Origin: an uncultured Clostridia bacterium
GTDB taxonomy: Bacteria; Bacillota; Clostridia; UBA1381
Length of the DNA: 44,394 nucleotides
Direction: 5' to 3'
Assembly: GCA_944393255.1 (NCBI GenBank)
Contig: CALXZP010000067.1
Coordinates: forward strand, 1-44,394
A program made the position numbers and the translations under genes. Below the pieces are notes generated by a model. That model had not been told where the DNA came from, ran no database searches, and saw nothing but the letters and a program-made list of their open reading frames with translations. Each line of letters opens with the position of its first letter. Position 1 is the first letter of the stretch. Shown here piece after piece: positions 36,134 to 43,559 of this stretch.

Positions 36134-36356
36134 TGGATATGGTTTCAGGCTCATATGCTCAGGATCCGCGTATAGTCTCAAATATGAATAACCTGTGAAC
36201 GGTGCGGCTGACAATTTTTTATCAAAAAATAATGATCCCAAAGCCCGTATGAAGAATTCTTCTCTGCGTTTTTGTGCATAATGATTAATTGTTGTGCTGC
36301 AAAAACAATGTTTTCACACTTAACTTACGAAAAAATGATAAAATAGGTATAAATGC

Positions 36357-36385
36357 TTTTCAATTATCGAAAAATATGGTATAAT
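36357..36385 (+). promoter_or_regulatory. Promoter of pckG, extended -10
   Basis: TTTTCA (36357-36362), a 17-bp spacer and TATAAT (36380-36385) with TGG before it. The weak -35 suggests reliance on the extended -10 or an activator. Confidence 0.65.
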
Positions 36386-36420
36386 GAGAATATAATCAAA
36401 TGTTGTAGGAGGGTTATGAC

Positions 36421-38202
36421 ATGACAGAAAACAAGACAGTTCTTGCGTGGCTTGACGAAATGGTTTCAATGTGCAAGCCTGCAAAGGTTACCTGGATAGA
36501 CGGCAGCGAGGAGCAGCTTGAAGCGCTCAGAGCAGAGGCTGTTTCGACAGGAGAAATGATAAAGCTCAACGAAGAGAAGCTTCCGGGCTGCTACTATCAC
36601 AGAACAGCGGAAAACGACGTTGCCCGCGTTGAGGACAGAACATTCATCTGTACTCCGACTAAGGAAGAGGCAGGCCCGATAAATAACTGGATGGCTCCGG
36701 ACGAGATGTACGCAAAGCTCAAGGCTTTGTATGCAGGCTCGATGGAAGGCAGAGAGATGTACGTTATCCCGTACTCGATGGGCCCGGTAGGTTCGCCGTT
36801 CTCAAAGATAGGCATAGAGCTTACGGACAGTATCTATGTCGTACTTAACATGGCTATCATGACGAGAGTCGGCAAGGCTGTAATGGATCAGCTCGGCGAC
36901 AGCGACGATTTCGTAAAATGTCTGCACGCAAAGAAGGATGTAAATCCTGATGAAAGATACATCGTTCAGTTCCCGCAGGACAGAACAATATGGTCGATCA
37001 ACTCGGCTTACGGCGGAAACGTTCTTCTCGGCAAGAAGTGCTTCGCTTTGAGAATAGCTTCATATCTCGGCTGGAAGGAAGGCTGGATGGCTGAGCATAT
37101 GCTCATCCTCGGTCTTGAAAATCCGCAGGGCGAGGTAAAGTATATCTGCGCGGCGTTCCCGTCGGCATGCGGAAAGACAAACCTTGCAATGCTCATCCCG
37201 CCGGAGTACCTCAAGGAAAAGGGCTACAAGGTATGGACTGTCGGCGACGACATCGCATGGCTCAGAATAGGCCCCGACGGCAGACTTTACGCTATCAATC
37301 CGGAGGCGGGCTTCTTCGGCGTTGCACCGGGTACATCGGTAAAGACAAACTTCAATGCGCTTGAGTCAACAAAGAAGAATACTATCTTCACAAACGTTGC
37401 TATAAATAACGAGGATATGACTGTTTGGTGGGAGGGTCTTGACAAGAACCCGCCGGCAGACGCTACAGAGTGGAAGGGCGCTAAGGTCAACGGCCCTGAG
37501 TACGTTGCAGACGGCGGCAAGCTTGCTCACCCGAACTCAAGATTTACCGCTCCGGCAGTAAACTGCCCGTGCATATCAAAGGAATTTGAAAATCCGCAGG
37601 GCGTTCCGGTAGACGCTATCGTATTCGGCGGCAGACGCGCTAAGTGCGCTCCGCTGGTATATCAGTCAAGAGACTGGCAGCACGGAACATTCGTAGGCGC
37701 TACAATGGCTTCCGAGACTACAGCTGCGGCAGCAGGCGCGGTAGGCGTTGTAAGACGCGACCCGATGGCTATGAAGCCGTTCGCGGGCTATAACATGGCT
37801 ATGTATTGGGGTCACTGGCTCGATATGGGCAAGAAGCTCGGCGACAAGGCTCCGAAGATATTCAACGTTAACTGGTTCAGAAAGGACGACGACGGCAACT
37901 TCATGTGGCCGGGATTCGGCGACAACATGCGCGTTCTCCTGTGGATCCTTGACAGATGCGCAGGCAAGGTGGATGCTGACGAGTGCGCTATCGGCTACGT
38001 TCCGAAGCCGGAGGATATAGACGTTACGGATCTTGAGGACTGCGACATCAACACTATCAAGGAGCTTCTTACTATAGATAAGGAAGTATGGCTTGAGGAT
38101 GTTGAGAATATCAAGGAATACTTTGCACAGTTCGGCGATACGCTTCCGAAGGAAATGGCTGACGAGCTTGTAACGCTTGAAAATAATCTTAAGAATATGT
38201 AA
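36421..38202 (+). CDS. pckG: Phosphoenolpyruvate carboxykinase (GTP)
   Basis: A 593-aa enzyme interconverting oxaloacetate and PEP with GTP/GDP. It is the GTP-type by length and by the kinase motif FPSACGKTNLAM (246-257) with the hyper-reactive Cys250, not the ATP-type GGTGTGKT. It should work in gluconeogenesis or, in many anaerobes, in PEP carboxylation toward succinate. It is monocistronic with TAGGAGG before the ATG. Codon choice differs from its neighbours (more ATC for Ile, AGA for Arg and GCT/GCA for Ala), as expected for a very highly expressed gene. A perfect terminator follows. Confidence 0.97.
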   Translation: MTENKTVLAWLDEMVSMCKPAKVTWIDGSEEQLEALRAEAVSTGEMIKLNEEKLPGCYYHRTAENDVARVEDRTFICTPTKEEAGPINNWMAPDEMYAKLKALYAGSMEGREMYVIPYSMGPVGSPFSKIGIELTDSIYVVLNMAIMTRVGKAVMDQLGDSDDFVKCLHAKKDVNPDERYIVQFPQDRTIWSINSAYGGNVLLGKKCFALRIASYLGWKEGWMAEHMLILGLENPQGEVKYICAAFPSACGKTNLAMLIPPEYLKEKGYKVWTVGDDIAWLRIGPDGRLYAINPEAGFFGVAPGTSVKTNFNALESTKKNTIFTNVAINNEDMTVWWEGLDKNPPADATEWKGAKVNGPEYVADGGKLAHPNSRFTAPAVNCPCISKEFENPQGVPVDAIVFGGRRAKCAPLVYQSRDWQHGTFVGATMASETTAAAAGAVGVVRRDPMAMKPFAGYNMAMYWGHWLDMGKKLGDKAPKIFNVNWFRKDDDGNFMWPGFGDNMRVLLWILDRCAGKVDADECAIGYVPKPEDIDVTDLEDCDINTIKELLTIDKEVWLEDVENIKEYFAQFGDTLPKEMADELVTLENNLKNM

Positions 38203-38220
38203 TTTTGATATTACGGTAAC

Positions 38221-38253
38221 AAAAACGCCGCGGAGCTATCCGCGGCGTTTTTT
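38221..38253 (+). terminator. Intrinsic terminator after pckG
   Basis: AAAAACGCCGCGG (38221-38233) pairs with CCGCGGCGTTTTT (38240-38252) around the loop AGCTAT. It is a textbook bidirectional terminator. Confidence 0.93.
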
Positions 38254-38322
38254 ACTGCATTTACATAATTCGGAATAAAAAATATATGATTTTATAAAAA
38301 TCGCCGAAAATCCCGAAAGCTC

Positions 38323-38351
38323 TTGAAATTGAGAATGATATGTAGTATAAT
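38323..38351 (+). promoter_or_regulatory. Sigma-A promoter of the zinc-ribbon gene
   Basis: TTGAAA (38323-38328), a 17-bp spacer and TATAAT (38346-38351). Confidence 0.85.
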
Positions 38352-38425
38352 TGAGCTATCCCGCTTTGTTTGGACGTTTATTTTTTGATCTGCGGGAAAA
38401 TGTGAACGGAATAGAGGGGAAAGCA

Positions 38426-39229
38426 GTGTATTGTAAGAACTGCGGAAAAAAGCTCCCGGACGACGCAAGATTTTGCGACAGGTGCAATATGTCGGTACGC
38501 AAAATGGGATCGAAAATGGAAATGATAGAGGAGCTTAAGGAAGAACGGCTTGCACGGAAAAAGGCAAAGGCTGTTCAGGAACGCTATAAAAAAATGCAGC
38601 AGCGGAAAAAGCACAGGAACAGGATGATAGCGGGGGGTATAGCGCTGGTCCTTGTTCTCGGCATCATAAGCGCTGTTGCCAGCAATGTCTATTACAGAAA
38701 AAATTCCGGGTTCAACGCTCCGTCAGTAACGGAAACGCCTAAGCCTTCTCAGACAGCGGGCGCGGCGGCATCGCCGTCTGCAGCGCCCGGAACGGCAAGC
38801 ACTCCGGCGAACGGAACGGCGGCGGTAAGTCCCAACTCGGACGGATATATAGAGACTGCTGTAGGAGGAGTCGGTTTTGCGTATCCGAGGGGGTATGAGC
38901 GAATAAACGGGAGCGGAGCATATTTGTCGCTCAGGGACAGCACAGGAAACGCCGTTATAACGGCGGACGCGGAGGAAACGGAGTCATCCGTTGTGGAGCT
39001 GATGAAGCAGTATATCGACAGCATGGGCGGAACGTTCGTCAATTCGTTCACCGGAAGCAGCTGGTATACGGCGGATGTGGCTAAGGGCTCGGAAATGTAC
39101 CACCGCTGCGGCGTTGTTGCAGACGGTACGCACGTTTGGTATGAGATGCGGTATCCGTCCGCGTCCGATAAAGAAGGGGAGTATACCGAGACCATAGAAT
39201 ATATGGATAAGTTCCTTACAGAAAGATGA
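38426..39229 (+). CDS. Zinc-ribbon membrane protein with an extracytoplasmic domain
   Basis: A 267-aa protein. The N-terminal zinc ribbon (Cys3, Cys6, Cys17, Cys20; YCKNCGKKLPDDARFCDRC) faces the cytoplasm. A charged helix (about 30-65) and one membrane helix (68-90) lead to a Thr/Pro/Ser/Ala-rich linker (about 98-138) and a C-terminal domain of about 120 residues (VGGVGFAYPRGYERING onward) that I do not recognise. GTG 38426 is chosen because AGAGGGGAAAG lies just upstream and the ribbon begins there; the promoter overlaps any earlier start. Function unknown. Its 3' end overlaps the convergent gene by 14 nt. Confidence 0.82.
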   Translation: MYCKNCGKKLPDDARFCDRCNMSVRKMGSKMEMIEELKEERLARKKAKAVQERYKKMQQRKKHRNRMIAGGIALVLVLGIISAVASNVYYRKNSGFNAPSVTETPKPSQTAGAAASPSAAPGTASTPANGTAAVSPNSDGYIETAVGGVGFAYPRGYERINGSGAYLSLRDSTGNAVITADAEETESSVVELMKQYIDSMGGTFVNSFTGSSWYTADVAKGSEMYHRCGVVADGTHVWYEMRYPSASDKEGEYTETIEYMDKFLTER

Positions 39230-39497
39230 TAGCGAGAACGGCGGCTGCGGCAGCGAGAGCGCACACTGTATATAACGCATATTTCTTTTTTTTCTTCTGT
39301 GCGCCGTGTCTGCTATAGCAGCGCGTGTTCGTGTTCAGGCGGGTGTTGTCAAGATACGCGCTGACGATACGCTCCGCTTCTATAACAGCGCGGGACTCAA
39401 GCTTGGGATCGTAGTCGCGCATGACGATTATTGCCTGGTGCACATAGGGCGAAGCGAGATTGTCCAATATAACTACCTTTTTCATCATATCTTTCAT
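39216..39497 (-). CDS. Small tail-anchored membrane protein
   Basis: A 93-aa protein. The soluble part (about 1-65, KKVVILDNLASPYVHQAIIVM then a charged helix with AERIVSAYLDN) is followed by a polybasic stretch QKKKKKY and one C-terminal membrane helix (YALYTVCALAAAAAVLAIIFL) that ends the protein. This is a C-tail anchor layout. GAAAGGTGA lies upstream of ATG 39497, supporting a real gene. I recall short Clostridia proteins beginning with a similar VVILDNL motif but know no function. It is convergent with, and overlaps by 14 nt, the zinc-ribbon gene; no terminator separates them. Confidence 0.7.
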   Translation of the reverse strand: MKDMMKKVVILDNLASPYVHQAIIVMRDYDPKLESRAVIEAERIVSAYLDNTRLNTNTRCYSRHGAQKKKKKYALYTVCALAAAAAVLAIIFL

Positions 39498-39608
39498 AGT
39501 TAAAATTCACCTTTCATTCCGGCTTCTGCCGTTATTTTTTTGCATAAAAATTATTCCCTGTTATTTGTATTTTAAACGTACATATCGCCGCATTTTGCAC
39601 ATAGCTTT

Positions 39609-39685
39609 ATTACAGTTTTATTACGTTTGTAACAAAACTGTAATAAAAGTCTTGACAATGTAACAATCATGTAGTATAATGTAAC
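39609..39685 (+). promoter_or_regulatory. WalR-box array over a consensus promoter
   Basis: The promoter is TTGACA (39652-39657), a 17-bp spacer and TATAAT (39675-39680), a full sigma-A consensus. An exact WalR box TGTAAC-N5-TGTAAT lies at 39628-39644. A near-exact inverted copy lies on the other strand (39625-39609, CGTAAT-N5-TGTAAT), making a 34-bp dyad (39610-39643). A third pair TGTAAC-N5-TGTAGT (39659-39675) lies in the spacer, and one more TGTAAC is at 39680-39685. The known WalR consensus is TGTWAH-N5-TGTWAH. Confidence 0.8.
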
Positions 39686-39719
39686 GCGTTGAGTAAGTTC
39701 ACTGAAAGGAGAATGTTAC

Positions 39720-40847
39720 ATGGAAGCACAGGAGCTGTACAGGCAGAAGCGTCTGGCGGAGATAAAGCAGAGACGAGAGCAGAAGCGCAAAAGGCGGATA
39801 AGAAAAAGAGTCTGCGCGCTGATAACGCTCGTTATGGTATCCGTGTCGGCTTTCGGCGCCGTATACACTGCTTCGGCTAAAGAGATAACAATAACGGAGA
39901 TAAATGAATTTGAGGGGATAAATACAAGCATTACCGTAAAGACGAGGGTCAGCGAGGTGGGCGAGCTGCTCAGCGAGCAGGGCATAGCCGTAGGCAGCAC
40001 CGATAAGATAAATATCGCCGAGGATACCGAGCTGAACGATAAAGAGGAGATAATCGTAAGACGCGGCAAGGAAATAAAGGTAGTAACGCCGTCGAGCGAG
40101 GAAACGGTGGTCGTTACGAGCGCGGACACGCACGAGGCTCTGAGAGAAGCGGGATATGCCGCGGACGCTATGGACGAGATAAAGCTGGACGGCGGCAGCA
40201 TTGCGGCAAGCGGTATCGTAGAGCTGAGAGACGTGTACAGCACATATGAGACAGTGACCGAGGAAATACCGTTCGAGACCGTATATGAGGATGATCCTTC
40301 ACTCTATATCGGAGAAGAAAAAACTGCGGCCGAGGGTACGGCCGGCAGCAAGACTATATCCTACAAGGTGGAAATGTATGAGGACGGCATGGAAAAAAGC
40401 AGGACGGCGATAAGCGAGAGCATAACTGCGGAGCCTGTCAATGCGGTAATAAAAAAAGGAACTAAGGAAAAGCCTGTACATACGGCGGCTCCGGTACAGA
40501 CTGCCGCAGCCGAAACGGGCAGCACTGTAAACGGGCTCAAATATACGAAAAAGATCACTATGAGCGCAACGGCATACACAAATTCGCCGGCGGAAAATGC
40601 CGGTTATTCCGTAACGGCTATGGGAACACCGCTGAGGCGAGGCGTTGCGGCGGTCGATCCGAGCGTTATACCGCTGGGGACAAAGCTGTACGTGGTCAGC
40701 GCCGACGGAAAGTATGTGTACGGCACGGCAGTAGCCGAGGACACGGGCGGCGCTATAAAGGGAAATAAGATAGATCTGTGCTTCACGTCGAGCGGCGAGG
40801 CAAGAAGCTTCGGCAGACGCGACTGCATAGTGTACGTATTGGAATAA
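39720..40847 (+). CDS. G5/3D-domain cell-wall protein (YabE/YocH-like)
   Basis: A 375-aa exported protein. A basic N-terminus (RRIRKRV) and signal/anchor helix (31-52) are followed by two DUF348-like segments (about 55-125 and 125-170), a G5 domain (about 182-250; EIPFETVYEDDPSLYIGEEK, SKTISYKVEMYEDG) and a C-terminal 3D domain (about 280-375) with its three aspartates Asp313, Asp341 and Asp352. This is the architecture of YabE/YocH-type peptidoglycan hydrolases (MltA-like 3D fold) that remodel the wall. AAAGGAG precedes ATG 39720. YocH is a standard WalR target, and this gene carries WalR boxes directly on its promoter. Confidence 0.92.
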   Translation: MEAQELYRQKRLAEIKQRREQKRKRRIRKRVCALITLVMVSVSAFGAVYTASAKEITITEINEFEGINTSITVKTRVSEVGELLSEQGIAVGSTDKINIAEDTELNDKEEIIVRRGKEIKVVTPSSEETVVVTSADTHEALREAGYAADAMDEIKLDGGSIAASGIVELRDVYSTYETVTEEIPFETVYEDDPSLYIGEEKTAAEGTAGSKTISYKVEMYEDGMEKSRTAISESITAEPVNAVIKKGTKEKPVHTAAPVQTAAAETGSTVNGLKYTKKITMSATAYTNSPAENAGYSVTAMGTPLRRGVAAVDPSVIPLGTKLYVVSADGKYVYGTAVAEDTGGAIKGNKIDLCFTSSGEARSFGRRDCIVYVLE

Positions 40848-40857
40848 AGGGAATTTT

Positions 40858-40911
40858 AAAGACGCAGGAGAGCGTACGGGCATGACCCGCAGTCCTCCCG
40901 CGTCTTTTTGT
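40858..40911. terminator. Terminator between the 3D gene and lysR-type gene
   Basis: AAAGACGCAGGAG (40858-40870) pairs with CTCCCGCGTCTTT (40895-40907), with one A-C mismatch. TTTTG follows; the minus strand has TTTAAAATT. The flanking genes converge. Confidence 0.75.
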
Positions 40912-40992
40912 GTGCGGAGTTTTATGAGAAGCCAATATGCGCGTTCGCCCGGATCTTTCCGGAATACAGCCGTATCTATAAATAAATGCCGT

Positions 40993-41868
40993 TTAAATAT
41001 CTTTTATTTTTTTAATAAACAGCTTTACGGCGGGCGAAAAGGTCTCGTATTTTTTTGTTACAATATACAAGTCAACCGACAATTCGGGTCTTATAGGACG
41101 AAACGTTAAATTGCGTTTGCCCTCCGTGTTAACGAGGTCGGCAAGACAAAGGGCATAGCCCATGCCCTTTTCGACCATAAAGGTCGCGTTGTAGATAAGG
41201 TTATAGGTCGCCGCGACGTTTAATGAAGAATAATCTATCCCGAACCATTCAAGCTGCTGGTGCCCGAGAAACGTCTGCTGGGCTAATATAAGCGGCAGCT
41301 CCTTCATCTGCTCAATCGGGATGAACTCGCGGGCGGCAAGAGGATCGTCCTTTGTCATAAGCAGACCGTATGTGTCTTTTTTATGTATGTTCATATAATC
41401 GTATTTTTCGCGGCGCATCGGTCCGAGCAGCAGACCTATATCCAGCAGTCCCTTGTCCAGTCTTTCAAGAACACTGTCGGCGTCGCCGCTGTACGTATGA
41501 AAGCGGATGCCGGGATATTCGGTATGTATTTGTTTGAATATATCCGCTATATAAGACATTGCGGCCGTTTCGCCGCAGCCTAAGTAAATATCGCCGCCTA
41601 TGGCCGTATCGGCTTCGCTGAACGCCGATTCCGTCTTTTCCATAAGCTCTATCATTTCCTGAGCCTTGCCGCGCAGAAAAGCGCCTTCGTCCGTAAGCGT
41701 TATTTTTCTTTTTCCTCTTATGAAAAGCTGTTTGCCGAGCTGCCGCTCAAGATCCATGAGCTGTTTTGACAGAGTGGGCTGTGTTAAATGCAGAGTTTCC
41801 GCGGCTCTTGTGATATTCTGTTCGCGTGCGACCGCGAGAAAATAATACAGGTGTCTTGTTTCGATCAT
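40993..41868 (-). CDS. LysR-family transcriptional regulator
   Basis: A 291-aa regulator with an N-terminal winged helix-turn-helix (1-60; NITRAAETLHLTQPTLSKQL, LFIRGKRKITLTDEG) and a two-lobed effector-binding domain (about 90-291). The inducer is unknown. GGAGGCAACGG precedes the ATG. It is divergent from the secreted hydrolase at 42033, whose operon (hydrolase, 74-aa protein, aldo/keto reductase) is the likely target, as is usual for LysR genes. Its own promoter is at 41901-41929. Confidence 0.93.
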   Translation of the reverse strand: MIETRHLYYFLAVAREQNITRAAETLHLTQPTLSKQLMDLERQLGKQLFIRGKRKITLTDEGAFLRGKAQEMIELMEKTESAFSEADTAIGGDIYLGCGETAAMSYIADIFKQIHTEYPGIRFHTYSGDADSVLERLDKGLLDIGLLLGPMRREKYDYMNIHKKDTYGLLMTKDDPLAAREFIPIEQMKELPLILAQQTFLGHQQLEWFGIDYSSLNVAATYNLIYNATFMVEKGMGYALCLADLVNTEGKRNLTFRPIRPELSVDLYIVTKKYETFSPAVKLFIKKIKDI

Positions 41869-41900
41869 TTCCGTTGCCTCCTTTATGCGCCTTTTTGTTT

Positions 41901-41940
41901 ATTTTATCACATACTGTTATTGATGTCAACTATGATAAAA
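41901..41940 (-). promoter_or_regulatory. Promoter of the LysR gene with an 8-bp inverted repeat
   Basis: On the minus strand TTGACA (41929-41924), a 17-bp spacer and TAAAAT (41906-41901) with TGA before it. An inverted repeat TTTTATCA (41902-41909) / TGATAAAA (41933-41940) brackets the promoter and could be an autoregulatory LysR site. Confidence 0.7.
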
Positions 41941-41956
41941 CATTCTTAATAAGTAT

Positions 41957-41985
41957 TTGCAATTTACAGACTTTGCTTGTATAAT
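41957..41985 (+). promoter_or_regulatory. Sigma-A promoter of the secreted hydrolase
   Basis: TTGCAA (41957-41962), a 17-bp spacer and TATAAT (41980-41985), divergent from the LysR promoter with only 27 bp between the -35 elements. Confidence 0.75.
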
Positions 41986-42032
41986 AAATATAAAAGATGA
42001 CGTCATACAAAAAATACAAGGAGTGTACAACA

Positions 42033-43262
42033 ATGAAAAAATTTATTACGGTCTTATCTGCTCTCGCTGTCTGTCTTGGTGCGGCGGCAGCTGTAAACGC
42101 AGCTTCGGATATGCGCCTGACGATAGGCGTTAACAAAGCTGTGGTAGACGGAGCGGAAAAGGAGCTTGACAGCGCGCCTGTTATAATCAACAGCCGAACG
42201 ATGGTGCCCTTAAGATTTGTTGCGGAGAATTTTGGGTTCAATGTGGAATGGAGTGAGAAAGATCAAATGGTAACCATAAAAGACAACGGAAACACAGGAG
42301 ATCCCACAGCGGTCAGACTGGGAAGTGATCTTTGGATAGCCGGACTCAGCGAAGAAGTGGAAAGAACCGATGTTAGCTATAGGAACCGTTACGGTATCGA
42401 GCTGGCGGGCGAGCTGTATACGCCCAAAGGGCTTGACAGGTCGGAGAAAAACGCCGCAGTCGTGATCGGCGCTCCCTACGGCGGAGTAAAGGAGCAGGGA
42501 CCGTGCGTATACGCAAACGAGCTTGCGAAGCGTGGGTTTGTCGTTCTGACGTTCGATCCGTCCTTTAACGGCGAAAGCGGCGGGGAACCCCGCCACGTTT
42601 CATCACCCGATATTTTCACTGAGGATTTCTCGGCGGGAGTGGACTATCTCGGCACGCTCGGCTATGTAGACCGTGAAAAGATAGGAGCGATAGGCATTTG
42701 CGGCAGCGGCGGCTTTGCTCTGAGCGCCGCGCAGACAGATACAAGGATCAAAGCGGTCATAACGGCAAGCCTTGTTGATATAAGCGGAAACAGCGCGTCT
42801 TTGTCGGCTGAGGAAAGACAGGCTGTGCTCGACGATCTTGCGGCGCAGCGCTGGGAGGACGTTGATAACGGAACGCCCGAGTATATTCCGACGTTCCCGG
42901 AAGAAACGGCAGAAGCTGTTCCGGAGGGACTTGACCCAATGTCCGAAGAGTTTTATACATTTTACGGACTGGAACGCGGTCATCATCCGCGCGCGAGGGG
43001 CGGTTTCACGACAACGAGTGAAGCGGCGTTTATGAACTACAGTCTGCTCGGGCATCTTGATACGATCTCCCCGCGTCCGGTAATGATGATCGCCGGAGAA
43101 AATGCAATGAGCAAGGGGATCAGCGATATGGTCTACGAGCAGCTTGGCAGCAATAAAGAATTTGTTACAGTGCCCGGCGCGAACCATATAGATCTGTACG
43201 ACGACGCCGAAAAGATACCGTTTGACGAGATCGATGAGTTTTTAAAAACAAATTTGAACTGA
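42033..43262 (+). CDS. Secreted alpha/beta hydrolase with copper-amine-oxidase N-terminal-type domain
   Basis: A 409-aa exported protein. Signal peptide (1-25, MKKFITVLSALAVCLGAAAA), a copper amine oxidase N1-like domain (about 27-84; INSRTMVPLRFVAENFGFNV), then an alpha/beta hydrolase domain (about 115-409). The nucleophile elbow is GICGSGG, placing Cys223 at the catalytic position, as in dienelactone-hydrolase-like and YcjY-like proteins; the acid is unassigned and the base is probably His385 in GANHID. The substrate is unknown. The Cu-amine-oxidase-type module in Clostridia is a wall-exposed accessory domain and does not imply copper. AAGGAG precedes ATG 42033. Confidence 0.85.
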   Translation: MKKFITVLSALAVCLGAAAAVNAASDMRLTIGVNKAVVDGAEKELDSAPVIINSRTMVPLRFVAENFGFNVEWSEKDQMVTIKDNGNTGDPTAVRLGSDLWIAGLSEEVERTDVSYRNRYGIELAGELYTPKGLDRSEKNAAVVIGAPYGGVKEQGPCVYANELAKRGFVVLTFDPSFNGESGGEPRHVSSPDIFTEDFSAGVDYLGTLGYVDREKIGAIGICGSGGFALSAAQTDTRIKAVITASLVDISGNSASLSAEERQAVLDDLAAQRWEDVDNGTPEYIPTFPEETAEAVPEGLDPMSEEFYTFYGLERGHHPRARGGFTTTSEAAFMNYSLLGHLDTISPRPVMMIAGENAMSKGISDMVYEQLGSNKEFVTVPGANHIDLYDDAEKIPFDEIDEFLKTNLN

Positions 43263-43334
43263 CAGAAAGCGTCCGGAGGATCGATGCTCCGGTATAAAAA
43301 CCGCGGCGTACCGGATTGAAGGGAGGGACATGCG

Positions 43335-43559
43335 TTGGATGGCGTTACCGATACAGCCGCCGAGATCGAACAATATATGAAGGATATAGGCTGCGATATG
43401 AAAACGGCGGAGGAATTTAAGGAAGCCGATAAAAAGAAAAGAATACGTATACTAAAGCTGCAGCGCCGCACTTTGATGAACAGGGTGCACGAAGATCAAA
43501 AACGCGTTGACCGCGTGGATTTTATTATTGACAGACTGGAGTGTGATCGGAATGGATAA
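43335..43559 (+). CDS. 74-aa coiled-coil protein coupled to an aldo/keto reductase
   Basis: A 74-aa, highly charged, mostly helical protein without signal peptide or membrane segment. Residues about 33-70 (KKKRIRILKLQRRTLMNRVH and on to VDFIIDRLE) have heptad spacing and resemble the C-terminal dimerisation helix of MerR-type regulators or an oligomerisation helix, but there is no DNA-binding head. The start is TTG 43335, 7 nt after GGGAGGG. The last 7 nt overlap the aldo/keto reductase start, so they are translated together. Function unknown. Confidence 0.65.
   Translation: MDGVTDTAAEIEQYMKDIGCDMKTAEEFKEADKKKRIRILKLQRRTLMNRVHEDQKRVDRVDFIIDRLECDRNG

Larger units (their letters stand above)
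36052..36420 (+). other. Intergenic region between the SLH gene and pckG
   Basis: 369 bp without a gene. It holds the terminator at 36090-36130, a perfect 12-bp palindrome GAAGAATTCTTC (36251-36262), an inverted repeat ATTGTT-N10-AACAAT (36288-36309) and the pckG promoter (36357-36385). No RNA gene is recognised. Confidence 0.6.

Noticed and set aside
36288..36309. Rex redox-repressor site upstream of pckG
   Set aside because: The arms ATTGTT/AACAAT are too far apart and the inner bases do not match TTGTTAA-N4-TTAACAA.
39498..39719. c-di-AMP (ydaO) riboswitch before the G5/3D gene, where one is often found
   Set aside because: Only about 30 nt separate the likely start site from the gene, and no conserved core is visible.
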